From: Orientia tsutsugamushi
Lineage (GTDB): Bacteria; Pseudomonadota; Alphaproteobacteria; Rickettsiales; Rickettsiaceae
Assembly: GCF_900327275.1 (NCBI RefSeq)
Contig: NZ_LS398548.1
Coordinates: 2,232,001-2,296,000, forward strand
Length of the DNA: 64,000 nucleotides
Direction: 5' to 3'
The notes beneath the pieces were generated by a model. The model was not told the DNA's origin. It saw only the letters and a program-made list of their open reading frames with translations, and ran no database searches. This document shows, in pieces, positions 1-10,280 of the stretch; positions within the stretch are counted from its first letter, which is position 1, and each line of letters starts with the position of its first letter. Both the position numbers and the translations under genes were made by a program.

Positions 1-585
1 TGCAGGTCCTAGATATTTGTCCGCATTCCACCAATAACTCGGACAAGCTGTAGAACAACAAGCGCATAATATACACTCATATAGACCATCTAACTTATCC
101 CTATCTTCTGGAGTTTGTAGCCTCTCACCACTAGTTATATCTATAGTTTCTGCTTTTAACCAAGGCTCTATCGATTGATATTGAGCATAAAAATGTGTCA
201 TATCAGATACTAAGTCCTTTATTACACTCATATGCGGTAATGGATATATTATAACATCACCTTTAATATCATTTATAGCCTTAATACAAGCTAACCCATT
301 AGTACCATTAATATTCATTGAACAGCTGCCACAAATGCCTTCACGACACGATCTTCTAAAAGTCAATGTAGGATCAATCTCGTTTTTAATTTTAATTAAT
401 GCATCAAGCACCATAGGTCCGCAATTTTCCATATCAATTTCAAAGATATCTATACGAGGATTATCACCAGTATCAGGACTGTAACGATAAACACTTACTC
501 TTTTTACTTTCTTAACGCTATCTTTGGCAGCATAGCGCTTACCTACTTTAACTTTTGAATTTGGTGGTAATCTAAATTCTACCAT
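1..585 (-). CDS. sdhB: Succinate dehydrogenase iron-sulfur subunit, partial
   Basis: SdhB carries electrons from the FAD of SdhA through three Fe-S clusters to ubiquinone in complex II at the inner membrane. The 195 visible codons begin at an ATG at 585 (minus strand) and run off the left edge of the window; the family is usually about 260 residues, so about a quarter is missing. The 2Fe-2S ligands are visible at C80, C85, C88 and C100. The first 4Fe-4S/3Fe-4S ligand run is at C171, C174, C177 and C181 (motif CILCACC then C). It lies 34 bases downstream of sdhA on the same strand, as last gene of sdhCDAB. Identification is secure. Confidence 0.97.
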   Translation of the reverse strand, partial: MVEFRLPPNSKVKVGKRYAAKDSVKKVKRVSVYRYSPDTGDNPRIDIFEIDMENCGPMVLDALIKIKNEIDPTLTFRRSCREGICGSCSMNINGTNGLACIKAINDIKGDVIIYPLPHMSVIKDLVSDMTHFYAQYQSIEPWLKAETIDITSGERLQTPEDRDKLDGLYECILCACCSTACPSYWWNADKYLGPA

Positions 586-619
586 TTGCATGACTCATTT
601 ATTACTTACTAATCACTAG

Positions 620-2407
620 TTAATATACTCGCTTTTTAGGAACTATAGCTATCATTTCATCATCTTTTGGATCTAATACTACGTTCCTATAATCTATATC
701 TACGTGGCCTTCTTCATCAATTGTGGCTAATGTATGTTTGAGCCAATTATCATCATCTCTATTAGGATAATCTTCTCGAGCATGGGCACCTCGGCTTTCT
801 TGACGGTTAGCAGCGCAAAACATAGTTATTGCAGCTTGATATAATAAATTTTGTAATTCAATTGCCTCAACTAAATCAGTGTTCCAAATTAGTGAATGAT
901 CTGTTAATTTAATATCTGTTCTAGAATTAAAATTTTGTTTTATTATTTTCATACCTTCTGTTAACTTATCGTAGCTACGAAATACTCCAGCATAGTTTTG
1001 CATAGCACGTTGCATAGTTAATCTTAACTCAGCAATTGGCATATTACCATTTAAAAACCTTGTTTGATCAAATCTTTCTATAATAGCATCAACAATGTTA
1101 TTGCCTAACGGTTGATGTTTTGTTGATATAGCAATAATTTCTTTTGCTTTATTCGCTGCAGCTCGACCAAAGATTATTAGATCAAGTAGAGAGTTGGATC
1201 CTAGTCTATTAGCTCCATGAACTGATACGCAAGCAGCTTCTCCAATCGCCATTAATCCAGGTACTATTTCCATATCACCATTTTCTGTTTTAGTTACTAC
1301 CTGGCCATGATAATTGGTTGGTATACCACCCATATTATAATGTACAGTTGGAATTACTGGTATAGGCTGCTTTGTAACATCAACTCCAGCAAAGATCATT
1401 GCAGTTTCAGATATTCCAGGTAACCTTTGCTGTATCGTTTTACTATCAAGATGATTTAAATGCAAAAATATATGATCTTTATATATACCTACTCCGCGGC
1501 CAGCATTAATTTCCATAGTCATAGCCCTTGCAACTACATCTCGCGAAGCAAGATCTTTGGCTGATGGGGCGTATCTTTCCATGAAACGCTCACCTTCCGA
1601 GTTAACTAAGTACCCACCTTCTCCTCTGGCTCCTTCAGTGATTAAACATCCTGCGCCATAAATTCCTGTAGGATGAAATTGAACAAATTCCATATCTTGT
1701 AAAGCTATGCCAGCTCTAGCGCACATAGCATTTCCATCACCAGTACAACTGTGGGCTGATGTTGCTGAAAAGTAAGCCCTTCCATACCCTCCAGTTGCTA
1801 AGACTACTATATGTGATCTAAAGCAATGAATAGTACCATCGTCAAGGTTCCAAGCAACTATCCCCTTACAAGCTCCATTATCCATAATTAAATCAAGAGC
1901 TATATACTCAATAAAAAATTTAGCTTTATGTTTCAACGCTTGTTGATATAAAGTATGTAACATAGCATGACCAGTCCTATCAGCTGCTGCGCAGGTTCGT
2001 ACAGCAGCCGCACCATCACCAAACTCAGTTGTCATCCCCCCAAAAGGTCTTTGATAAATTTTCCCATCTGCTGTGCGTGAAAATGGAACTCCATAATGCT
2101 CTAATTCAATAATAGCAGCTGGAGCTTCTTTGCACATATAAGCAATTGCATCTTGGTCTCCCAGCCAATCCGATCCCTTAATAGTATCATAGGCATGCCA
2201 TTGCCACTTATCTGGTTGTATATTACCTAGCGCAGCACTAATACCACCTTGAGCTGCAACAGTATGACTACGAGTAGGAAACAATTTGGTAATACAAGCA
2301 GCACGGAGACCAGATTCAGCCATACCAACTATAGCCCTTAGTCCTGCTCCACCAGCTCCAACTACTACAACATCAAATTCATGATTTATAATTTTATAAG
2401 CCTTCAC
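620..2407 (-). CDS. sdhA: Succinate dehydrogenase flavoprotein subunit
   Basis: SdhA oxidises succinate to fumarate in the TCA cycle as the catalytic subunit of complex II, on the cytoplasmic face of the inner membrane. The 595-residue product has the full family length. The dinucleotide-binding motif GAGGAG is at residues 17-22, and the histidine that covalently carries FAD lies in SHTVAAQGG (H48). Substrate-site segments HPTGIYG, GARGEGG and [14 protein letters not shown] are all present. It follows sdhC and sdhD on the same strand and precedes sdhB, the usual order. The gap of about 190 bases between sdhD and sdhA could hold an internal promoter, but none is clear. Confidence 0.98.
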   Translation of the reverse strand: MKAYKIINHEFDVVVVGAGGAGLRAIVGMAESGLRAACITKLFPTRSHTVAAQGGISAALGNIQPDKWQWHAYDTIKGSDWLGDQDAIAYMCKEAPAAIIELEHYGVPFSRTADGKIYQRPFGGMTTEFGDGAAAVRTCAAADRTGHAMLHTLYQQALKHKAKFFIEYIALDLIMDNGACKGIVAWNLDDGTIHCFRSHIVVLATGGYGRAYFSATSAHSCTGDGNAMCARAGIALQDMEFVQFHPTGIYGAGCLITEGARGEGGYLVNSEGERFMERYAPSAKDLASRDVVARAMTMEINAGRGVGIYKDHIFLHLNHLDSKTIQQRLPGISETAMIFAGVDVTKQPIPVIPTVHYNMGGIPTNYHGQVVTKTENGDMEIVPGLMAIGEAACVSVHGANRLGSNSLLDLIIFGRAAANKAKEIIAISTKHQPLGNNIVDAIIERFDQTRFLNGNMPIAELRLTMQRAMQNYAGVFRSYDKLTEGMKIIKQNFNSRTDIKLTDHSLIWNTDLVEAIELQNLLYQAAITMFCAANRQESRGAHAREDYPNRDDDNWLKHTLATIDEEGHVDIDYRNVVLDPKDDEMIAIVPKKRVY

Positions 2408-2601
2408 AATTTACTTTAAAATTAAATTAACATCAAATTTTGCAAACATCATATACTATTTAAAGTCTGTATTTCTTTTATTGGTGTATTAACTTAACTT
2501 GTTACTATTATTTTAAAATTGAATTTTTTCTAACTAATATGCCCAGCATAGTTATCAAACCTTATTATAGATTCATATCTTGTTAAACAGATAACATTAT
2601 T

Positions 2602-2991
2602 TTAATAATTAATACATAATAATATTATAGATATGATTCCTGCAACTACAGTTACAAAGGTAAAACATTGTACTAAAACAATCAATAAATATCTTACTGA
2701 AAGATTATTGACATAATCTTCTATTATGACTTTTAGTCCTATTGAAGCATGGCAAAACATTGTAATCAATAATAAAATAATCATTAATACATTGTAAGGA
2801 TACTTTACTAGCTCTACTAGCTCTACTGGAGATTTTTGAACTATTGCCTTACCAAAGAATACTAGCCATACTAATAATGGCAACATTAATATAGCACTAA
2901 GTCTCTGATACCACCAATGTTGCACACAATACTTATCAGTACTTAGACTCTTAATTGTATTTAAACTGTTTTGTAAATTTGGTGCTTTCAT
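2602..2991 (-). CDS. sdhD: Succinate dehydrogenase membrane anchor subunit
   Basis: This is the smaller membrane anchor of complex II. With SdhC it binds haem b and ubiquinone and holds SdhAB at the inner membrane. The 129-residue product has three hydrophobic segments (about residues 30-48, 63-85 and 100-126). The family signature QHWWYQRLSA lies just before the first helix, and CHASIGLKVIIEDYV in the second contains the likely haem-ligand histidine. It sits between sdhC and sdhA on the same strand, 30 bases after sdhC, consistent with one transcript. SdhD is poorly conserved, but the motifs and context leave little doubt. Confidence 0.93.
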   Translation of the reverse strand: MKAPNLQNSLNTIKSLSTDKYCVQHWWYQRLSAILMLPLLVWLVFFGKAIVQKSPVELVELVKYPYNVLMIILLLITMFCHASIGLKVIIEDYVNNLSVRYLLIVLVQCFTFVTVVAGIISIILLCINY

Positions 2992-3021
2992 TTAAATTAA
3001 TTGATTCACTGAAAACTAAAA

Positions 3022-3405
3022 TTAAAAATTATTAATACACATATAGAATACAATTATAGACAAAGCAACTGCTATCCAACCTGAAATATTAATGTATTTA
3101 ATAGAAAAACCGTATCCAGTATCCCATATTAAATGTCGAATACCTGTGCATAGATGAAAGCAAGTAGTAAATATAGTTAGATATATTAATGCTTGAAACC
3201 ATAAGTTATAAAATATATCAACAATAACCCTATCAAAATCACTATATACACATAGAATTAACCACCAAGTAATAATGCTAGCTCCACCAAAAACCGCCAT
3301 TCCACTCAAGCGGTGCAAAATTGATAATATCATACTCATTTGCATACGATAAATCGTAATATGTGGTGAAATAGGACGAGTATGTGAATTATTAAACTTA
3401 TTCAA
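3022..3405 (-). CDS. sdhC: Succinate dehydrogenase cytochrome b556 subunit
   Basis: SdhC is the large anchor of complex II and contributes the quinone site and haem b ligand. The 127-residue protein carries the hallmark RPISPHITIYR near its N-terminus, followed by SILHRLSGMAVFGG at the start of helix 1. The haem-binding FHLCTGIRHLIWDTG is in helix 2, and a third hydrophobic segment ends the protein. Length is typical. It is the first gene of the minus-strand sdhCDAB operon, so the operon promoter should lie in 3406-3600, where I cannot single out a convincing -35/-10 pair. Confidence 0.95.
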   Translation of the reverse strand: MNKFNNSHTRPISPHITIYRMQMSMILSILHRLSGMAVFGGASIITWWLILCVYSDFDRVIVDIFYNLWFQALIYLTIFTTCFHLCTGIRHLIWDTGYGFSIKYINISGWIAVALSIIVFYMCINNF

Positions 3406-3679
3406 TTTTATGCCATTAAACTTGTTGGTATTACTAATAATAAAAGATATACTTTACCTACTACTATAACCTGCATTACAGTATATATACTTCATCTTAA
3501 CTATATTTTATAGCCAATAATACTAAAATACCACTAAAACTTATAAAGCTTTGAAATATTGAAGGTTTTTTATTAAAAATATACAAACTTTTTATAATTT
3601 CAATATTAATTAATATCAGGTTAGGATAAGAAAAAAGACGCAAAGGCATAGAATAAAAGTTATAGCAATAGCAAAAAAG

Positions 3680-3889
3680 CTAGTATACAGTGCATGGCCT
3701 TAGGCTAATAGCATGAATTTTAGGTAAGTACCTAGCTTCTTTAATAGATAAATTTGGAAATACTACTATCTTTATTTTTAAACTCTGGTTGTTAAATTTT
3801 TGTTCTACATAAAGTGTTGCTCTTCCACTATGTGATTTTCTTCCACGAAGCCACTGTACAACTTTACATAGATTCGTGGTTTTTTTCAT
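3680..3889 (-). pseudogene. Possible fragment of a tyrosine-integrase arm-binding domain
   Basis: The reading frame encodes 69 residues. The stretch around YVEQKFNNQSLKIKIVVFP followed by NLSIKEAR resembles the N-terminal arm-DNA-binding domain (DUF4102 type) of phage or ICE integrases, where a strand pair is followed by a Y/FP-x-L-S-x-x-E-A-R motif. No catalytic domain follows: the frame closes after about 20 further residues. Integrases of this type head RAGE elements in Orientia, and the surrounding DNA is element debris, so a remnant of that kind is my inference. It could equally be a chance frame. Confidence 0.38.
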
Positions 3890-3914
3890 TTGTAGTTTTA
3901 ATTTTACGTAGTGC

Positions 3915-4345
3915 TCGATTTATAAACTTTAATGATATTGAAGGCATAATCACCCCACATAATATTAATGTATATATTATTATTAATATATATTACACTT
4001 ACTTAAACATCTGATCTATATTATGCTTCTTTTTGATAGCAAATTTTTATACTAATTTGTTCATAATACATATAACTTGAAAATCATTTATCAATCTTAA
4101 GTTGTATATATTTTTCGATCATTAGATTAACCTCTAGATTGAAAACTGGCCCCCAATTTCCTAAATTTTTTTTTCAACATATTTTCAACCTTTTGCTTTA
4201 ATTTTTTTGTTATATTGACAAATATTGCAAATATATTTATAGTTAAAATTGAAGATTGATTATAAATATTAATAAAAGTTAACATAAGTTAATAGTAGGT
4301 TCTATAAAGTGTAGAAGTTAACAAAAATTAATATTTTTTTCTTTA
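3915..4345. repeat. Long dispersed repeat, copy 1 (3' flank of the Rep gene)
   Basis: This non-coding stretch lies beyond the 3' end of the minus-strand Rep fragment. It matches, with many substitutions, the DNA at 13385-13450 plus 14320-14640. Shared blocks include TAAACTTTAATG at the left and GTTAATAGTAGGTTCTATAA at the right. In copy 2 an IS5-family element interrupts the match. The repeat is probably element-borne flanking DNA copied with the Rep module. The rest of 3406-4317 has no gene I can support; near 3615 there is a motif (GGTTAGGATAAG) resembling an IS982 terminus. Confidence 0.7.
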
Positions 4346-5349
4346 TATTTGATATGTCTTTGCACATTTCCTATAGACATGTTATTATTAACATTATCTT
4401 GATTTACAATTTCTAATTCACTAAACCATATTTTATCAATAGCCTGCTTATATTCGTAATGTTGAAGTATGTATTTTCGTACTTTGAACAATATAGAGTT
4501 AGAACCTAGCTCTTTACTAAGTTCTGAAAGGTAATCTTCATCACTTATTTGTTGCTGTAAAACTGTTGTTTTTTGATACTCCGTTGTGCTATTGGTAACT
4601 TGTTTTGATTCATCAAATGGTATAACTTGTAACTGCTCAATATCGTTGCCATGGACAGCTCGTACCTCCTGTAGTATCTTGAATTTAATATGATCTGACA
4701 GTGTAATATTCTTAATCAACTTGATGTAATATTTGTTTTTAACCGCTGCCCCAAAATCACAAGATGTTAAAATTTGATAAGCCATATCTGCTTCAAAGAC
4801 TCCAGCTATTTTACGCTTCAACTGAGCCTTCATACTACGATCTGTACCAGATTCAATATTTGCTAGATACTGTTCTTTAAATCTTCCTACATCATTAAAT
4901 CTAAAATTTCCACTATTAGCCTGATCAGTAGTTAGTAATTCATTTGCTAACGCTTTTGCCATATAGTTTAGCACTGCTATCTTATTTACAAAATGACGGT
5001 TTGGATATTTATTTGATAACTTCAACAGTAATTGATTTATGAAGTATATGTTGAAGCTTCTACTAGACATACGTTGTAGTATAACTGCATCTTCTAGTGT
5101 TAGTGGATAATAATCTGCTAGTCTTTTTCTTTTGGGATAGCATTCATTCTTTTCAACCTCTGAATCCTTACTAATAACTTGAGTTACTAACTCACTATTT
5201 TGCTCATAATCCTTGTTTGATGGCTTTTTATTACTAACATCACTAAGCTCATGGAAATTCAAATTCTGTTGTTGCTGTTGATCTTCTTTTTCATTTCCTA
5301 CTAACTCAATTTCTATAAAATCATCAGATTCCGTATATTTAGACTTCAA
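4318..5349 (-). pseudogene. Plasmid-like Rep protein, C-terminal two thirds, inverted and truncated
   Basis: The 343-residue frame is nearly identical to the middle of the intact 571-residue Rep at 60993-62708, from its acidic/polyglutamine linker (EDQQQ) through YYPLT-EDAVILQRMSSRSF and beyond. Similarity continues upstream of the ATG to about 5460, so the ATG at 5349 is internal to the original gene. After IDKIWFSELEIVNQDNVN the frame diverges from the intact copy, so the last DnaA-domain-I-like strands and helix are lost. The matching N-terminal third lies on the opposite strand at 5627-6142. It cannot make a normal Rep. Confidence 0.88.
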
Positions 5350-5626
5350 ATTTTGCTGTTGATCTTCATTTTTATTTTGATCATTTTCTACTAACTTATC
5401 TTCAGTAGATCTAGATCTATTATTATTTTTTTTATTATTATATCTATATATGTACCTGATTGGTACAATTAATGTTTAAAACTACTTAAGTTATTATAAG
5501 CCTTTCAGAGTGTTAAATTTTGAGTATAGCTACTAAATCGCTATATTTACGCGGTATAAAAACGTGGTTTTGATAGCAAAAATCGCCTGAACCACCTGCC
5601 ATATCTGACATTTTTGGAGGTTAGAA

Positions 5627-6142
5627 ATGGCGCAAAATTTGCGTAATTTTGCAAGCAAAAATTGCAAAATTGCTAATAACAATGGTAGCAATAATGCAAC
5701 TGTCTTTTATCGTTTTATTGGAAATTTTGTTCCAGCAGAATGGAAAGATCTGATTGGAGATAATGGAAAAGCATTAAGCAAGACACCTAAACAGCTTTTA
5801 TCATAGATAGTATATAAACTACAGATCTATTACAATAATGATATAGAGGAATTACAAGACAGTTATTACTCTTTTGAAAAGGAGTTGCAGGTTTGTCAAC
5901 GCAGGGTTAGGCAATGCTTAGTTGAACTACAAAAAGCCGGTTTCATTGAAGTTGAAAATAGGGCAATAATTAAAAACAATTTTAAGTTGCGTAATGTTCC
6001 ATGTATAAAACTTCTAAAAAATTTTCAGCGTTTCACTGAAAAAGAAACAAAAGGAGAAAAAATTATTGATCTAACCCAAAAAATTTTTCGCTACAACCTG
6101 AAAAAAGTTTCAGGTACAAATCAGTTTTATTACTCTACATAA
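5627..6142 (+). pseudogene. Plasmid-like Rep protein, N-terminal winged-helix part, with nonsense codon
   Basis: Starting at an ATG preceded by TTTTGGAGG, the frame matches the first third of the intact Rep at 60993: FIGNF-P-EWKDLIGDNGKALSK and then the winged-helix portion RRVRQCLVELQKAGFIEVENR. An in-frame TAG at 5804-5806 replaces a TTG leucine codon seen in the intact copy. After TEKETKGEKI the frame drifts and stops at 6142. The remainder of the gene is on the opposite strand upstream (4318-5460), so an inversion or a fusion of two copies has split it. Very little separates its end from OtDUB. Confidence 0.85.
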
Positions 6143-6161
6143 CACATAGCTAGGTCATCTT

Positions 6162-9100
6162 TTACCTAATGTTTCCAGTACTATTGCTCCTAGCTTTACT
6201 TGTTATAGCTGTGCTCAAATTTTCGCTTATAGACTCAGAACTTGCTCTACATTCTGACAACGCGCTATCAGACAGATGTCTCTTTAAAGATCTAGTAATT
6301 TCTGGATAAGAAGATATCAACTTTTCAACTTTGCGATTTTGACCAGTTAAATATCCTACAACATTAGATACCGTGTTCTTAAAACTTTCCCAAGCTCCAT
6401 ACCATCCTTTTTTATTATTATACTGAGAGACTAATTTCTTTACCATAGCAGACGTATTTTTTTTAAGTGTTGCTTTTTCCTTTTTGTTTTTATCATTACA
6501 TAATGGCAATAGTATTGATGTCACTTCTTCTTCAACGGCTTTTTGTACATTTTTATCATAAATATTACCCTGTTGCTCAGAAAAGAACATATCTAAACAT
6601 TTACCAGCAAATTTTTCTCTTAGTATAGGATCAACTTCAACTTTACAAAAGTGATTTACAGCTTTCTGTAGTGTTAATGGCTGTGACTCATGTAATGAAC
6701 TACTATCTACTACACCAGATCTAGCTCTTTTTACAATATCAAGTATATCCTCCATTATAACTTCATTAGCGATACTCTGAATATCTAGCTCTGTTTTTAA
6801 AGACTTATTGTCACTATTTTGACAATATACTTCTTTTATTATAGAGTTTAAAGCATTATCTAATCCTACTGTTTCTGTAATATTACGCCAACCTCTAGCA
6901 AATTTTGTATCTAAAGTTTCTTGGCTTAACTGAGCGCTTATATCTTTTTTTGCATATTGAGAACATATCATATTCAAAGATCCTGATACAAAATCTTTTT
7001 TAACATTATCTATTTCTTCTCTAGCATAAGATCTTGTAACTTTTAATCCTTCAGGAACATCTAAAACACTAACTGCTGGATCAAATTTATGCATATTGAT
7101 CAAAATTTGAGGTGCTGATGAACAACCAGGTATAAACTTATCACCAGTCATATTAGAAATATCAACTGATATTGTACTGTCAAAACAAGGAACTCTTTCT
7201 TCATGAATATTTTGCGACTCAGCAAATGTACTAAAATACCTACTATGAACCTTGGTACCATTCGATGCATCGATTAAAATATCACATCTTCCACCACCAT
7301 CAAATATCATACCAGTAGAATTTGAAGAAAACTTACGACCACCATAGATTGCGGTATTTCCTGAGCGAAAAGTACCTTGCTGCCAAGATGCCATTAAAAA
7401 CTCTCTCTGCTCATTAGATAAAGCAAGATCCTGTGACTCTTGTAACTCTTGCAAAGTAATTTCTTTTACTACACCATCTGGTCCCTTATATAAAATCTCT
7501 GCACGATTAAAATCACGTTTTGATTGTGCAGTCCCGCTATTTTTATAGTTATCAATTGCACAAAGTACTCCTTGTTTAAAGCTATTCAAGTTTCGCTCAT
7601 ACTTGTTAAACTCTAATAATGCTTGTGCCGAACACTTTGCAGGCTGCAACATATCATCAGATAATTCTGAACATTTGTTAATAAAATTTTTATATTCAAC
7701 TGATCTTTCTTCAGGTTTTTTATCAACCTCATTATAAAACTCATCTTTAAACTCTGGAAGTATACCACGTACACTTGGTAACTTAGATAAATTAGCCAAA
7801 TCGCTTAATAGTTGTTTAGCATGTTTGTTTTCTAATTCATTCAATTGTAATTGAGGGCTAGCCTGTAAATCATCATATAAACCTTTTAATCCAGGTGTAT
7901 GAACCTGCCACTCCAATGCTAAATAATCTGCTATTGGATCTGGATTAGGACTATTAGCAACATAAGATTTAAGATCAGATACATTCAGGGTTACATCTCT
8001 TGACATTAATTTATCAATATCAGCTGCTACAGCTTGTTCAAATGCAGTTAAGTTTTCAGGAGTTAAGTTTTTTAAAGAATCATCATCTAGATATTCTATA
8101 TCACTTGAATTTGCAAAAAATTTCAAAGCATTAGAATATAAAATATTCTGAAATGGATGATGTTTATCATTTGCTTTTAATAAAGAATAACTATCATCAG
8201 GCAATTTGACAAAAGGACTTATTTTTTCCATGAAACTTTCAGACTCAGAACCTAAAAAAGGAATGACACGCAATGCATCCTCTTTAATTCTTTTATTAAT
8301 TAATTCTTTTATTTCGTTATCATCGAATAATTTAGCCTCTAAACTTGCACGCTCAAACTTAAGTTTTGATTCTATATTAACTACTTCTTCCTCGCTAACT
8401 TTTTGATCTCGTAATTTTTGAGTCATTTTACTTACTGCGCGTTCTACCTCAGCTAAACTAACCGCTCCTTTTTCTTGAGAATTTAGTAAAACAGATGCAC
8501 TTTCTTGCCAATTTTTACTTGTATGATCAATTCTTCCATTTTCATTTTTAACTATTTGCATTAGTTCTTGGACAAGACGTCCTTTAAAGAATTTTAACTC
8601 AGTTTCTAGATTAGATGTAACTTTTTTGACAAGACGTTCTTTAAGAATTTTTAACTCAGTTTCTAGATTAGATTTAACTTCTTTAAGTTCAGCTAACTCA
8701 TCTATTTTTGATAAATCTTTACCTGATTCGACTGCTTCTTTATTCGGTGAAACAGCATCGATAGTTACAGCTGCCTCCTTTAACATCAAATTATTAATAC
8801 CAGTTGTAACTGCTGCTTCGAAAGCTTTTAAATTATCAGAAGTTATTTGATTGTAAGCACTAGTATTAAGATATACTGCATTGCTTTGAGGAGAAAAGAA
8901 TTTTACTGCATTAGCACCTACAATATTACAAAATGGGTGACGTTTTTCCTTTTGCTTTAGCAATGAATAGCTATTATCTGGCAATTTTACAAAATGAGCT
9001 AAATGTTTTTTAAAATTTGCACGTTCTACTGCATTTCCAAAAAAAGGAATAGCCTGCAAAATTTCCTCCTTGATTTTTTGATTAACTAAACTTTTTACGT

Positions 9101-10280
9101 CTTCAGTATTAGATAATTTAGCTTCTAAAACAGCCCGATTAGCCTTCAATTGTAATTCTATAGCACTTACTCTTTCTTCATTAACTTTTTCTTTTCTTAG
9201 TTGCTGAATCATCTTATTAAAATTTTGCTCTATAGTAGCTAAACTAGTTGTCTCCTTTGATTGAGAATTTAATAGAGATGATACTTCCTCTTGAAAATTT
9301 GAACTATTACAGTCAATTTCACCATTACTGTTTTTAACTATTTGCATCAACTGACTAGCAATATGTTCGTTAATATATTTTAGTTGAGCTTCAAGACTTT
9401 CTTCAACTTCATTTATCTTAGGTACATATAATTCTTCTTTACTACTCACTTCAGCACTAGCATTGCTTGCTTGTAAATTTGCTGTACTTTTATTAAATTT
9501 TTCATTTAACAAAACATTAGCTTGCTGCTGCACAAAATGTGTACCAGCCAACATTCTTGTTAAACTTTCTTTAGTTAAAGATTTATTTTCTTTAATATGA
9601 TTATCTAATAAATTATTAAGTAGTTGTTGCTTTTCTTGTACAGACAAAATTTTATTATCAAAAATCCTATCTACTAAGATACCTTCAGTAATTCTGTTAT
9701 TATTCTCCAATAATGTATCTGCAAGAGCTGCAGCAGCACTAGTTATCATTCTATTTTCAGAAAGAAAATTTACCTGTGATTGTCTAATGTTTTGCGCTTG
9801 TTGCTTGGCTTCTTCGGTACTAAGTATAGGTTGCCCTTGAGACATTTTAATTAAATTATCTACAACAAATGGACCACAATCATAGACATTAGTTTGCTGA
9901 ACTGTTTGTAAATCATTGATTTTGGCACCATGGCATAGCTCTTTTATGCAGTTTATAAGTGTAACTTTATCATCTATTGGTATACCAAGTGGATCATTAT
10001 ATGAAATAACAATATCATCATTCATACCTTTCTTAATTGCCATTGCTACCCAATGATTATTACCAGTATGTAGTGGTATAACTGCTTTTTCCTGCACACC
10101 ACTAAAAATATCAGATAAGACTTGATGTAAAGTCTGCTTAAGCAGCATACTTTCATTTAGCGCAACATGCTGTATTATACTAATCCTGTCATCTAAACCT
10201 AAATAATGCTTTAACAGCTGATTAATATCATCTTCAGTATATAAATATTTAGGATTGGATAAATCTTGATCATTGGCCAT
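6162..10280 (-). CDS. OtDUB-type effector: deubiquitinase, ubiquitin-binding and Rac GEF multidomain protein
   Basis: The 1372-residue protein has the length and layout of the Orientia effector OtDUB (1369 residues in the Ikeda strain). The N-terminal CE-clan (Ulp1/C48-like) peptidase domain shows catalytic H76 in NNHWVAM, an Asn/Asp pair N95-D96, Q128/Q129 before the active site, and nucleophile C135 in DCGPF. C135 is the published OtDUB active-site number. Published work places a tight ubiquitin-binding domain at about 170-264, a Rac1 GEF at about 548-759, and later lipid and clathrin-adaptor binding; I infer these by position. Residues 311-505 and 573-766 are a tandem duplication. The rest is coiled-coil rich, with no signal peptide, fitting secretion by another route. 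It stands alone on the minus strand between element remnants. Confidence 0.95.
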   Translation of the reverse strand: MANDQDLSNPKYLYTEDDINQLLKHYLGLDDRISIIQHVALNESMLLKQTLHQVLSDIFSGVQEKAVIPLHTGNNHWVAMAIKKGMNDDIVISYNDPLGIPIDDKVTLINCIKELCHGAKINDLQTVQQTNVYDCGPFVVDNLIKMSQGQPILSTEEAKQQAQNIRQSQVNFLSENRMITSAAAALADTLLENNNRITEGILVDRIFDNKILSVQEKQQLLNNLLDNHIKENKSLTKESLTRMLAGTHFVQQQANVLLNEKFNKSTANLQASNASAEVSSKEELYVPKINEVEESLEAQLKYINEHIASQLMQIVKNSNGEIDCNSSNFQEEVSSLLNSQSKETTSLATIEQNFNKMIQQLRKEKVNEERVSAIELQLKANRAVLEAKLSNTEDVKSLVNQKIKEEILQAIPFFGNAVERANFKKHLAHFVKLPDNSYSLLKQKEKRHPFCNIVGANAVKFFSPQSNAVYLNTSAYNQITSDNLKAFEAAVTTGINNLMLKEAAVTIDAVSPNKEAVESGKDLSKIDELAELKEVKSNLETELKILKERLVKKVTSNLETELKFFKGRLVQELMQIVKNENGRIDHTSKNWQESASVLLNSQEKGAVSLAEVERAVSKMTQKLRDQKVSEEEVVNIESKLKFERASLEAKLFDDNEIKELINKRIKEDALRVIPFLGSESESFMEKISPFVKLPDDSYSLLKANDKHHPFQNILYSNALKFFANSSDIEYLDDDSLKNLTPENLTAFEQAVAADIDKLMSRDVTLNVSDLKSYVANSPNPDPIADYLALEWQVHTPGLKGLYDDLQASPQLQLNELENKHAKQLLSDLANLSKLPSVRGILPEFKDEFYNEVDKKPEERSVEYKNFINKCSELSDDMLQPAKCSAQALLEFNKYERNLNSFKQGVLCAIDNYKNSGTAQSKRDFNRAEILYKGPDGVVKEITLQELQESQDLALSNEQREFLMASWQQGTFRSGNTAIYGGRKFSSNSTGMIFDGGGRCDILIDASNGTKVHSRYFSTFAESQNIHEERVPCFDSTISVDISNMTGDKFIPGCSSAPQILINMHKFDPAVSVLDVPEGLKVTRSYAREEIDNVKKDFVSGSLNMICSQYAKKDISAQLSQETLDTKFARGWRNITETVGLDNALNSIIKEVYCQNSDNKSLKTELDIQSIANEVIMEDILDIVKRARSGVVDSSSLHESQPLTLQKAVNHFCKVEVDPILREKFAGKCLDMFFSEQQGNIYDKNVQKAVEEEVTSILLPLCNDKNKKEKATLKKNTSAMVKKLVSQYNNKKGWYGAWESFKNTVSNVVGYLTGQNRKVEKLISSYPEITRSLKRHLSDSALSECRASSESISENLSTAITSKARSNSTGNIR
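7983..9350 (-). repeat. Internal duplication in the OtDUB-type gene
   Basis: Two segments of about 195 residues (311-505 and 573-766) align along their whole length. Shared landmarks in order are LMQIVKN, a LLNSQ, the EAKL helix, IPF-LG, FVKLPD-SYSLLK, HPF-NI, and a final NL-AFE-AV. Between them, residues 537-571 contain a shorter tandem repeat built on SNLETELK (two copies, also visible as a DNA repeat at about 8570-8675). The published GEF region corresponds to the second copy. Confidence 0.9.

Noticed and set aside
3814-4014. Plus-strand frame of 66 codons beyond sdhC
   Set aside because: Hydrophobic, isoleucine-rich translation of non-coding AT-rich DNA within a dispersed repeat; no start context.
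8206-8850. Two plus-strand open frames (66 and 74 codons) within the OtDUB gene
   Set aside because: They are antisense shadows of a gene with clear protein homology; they have low-complexity translation and no start context.
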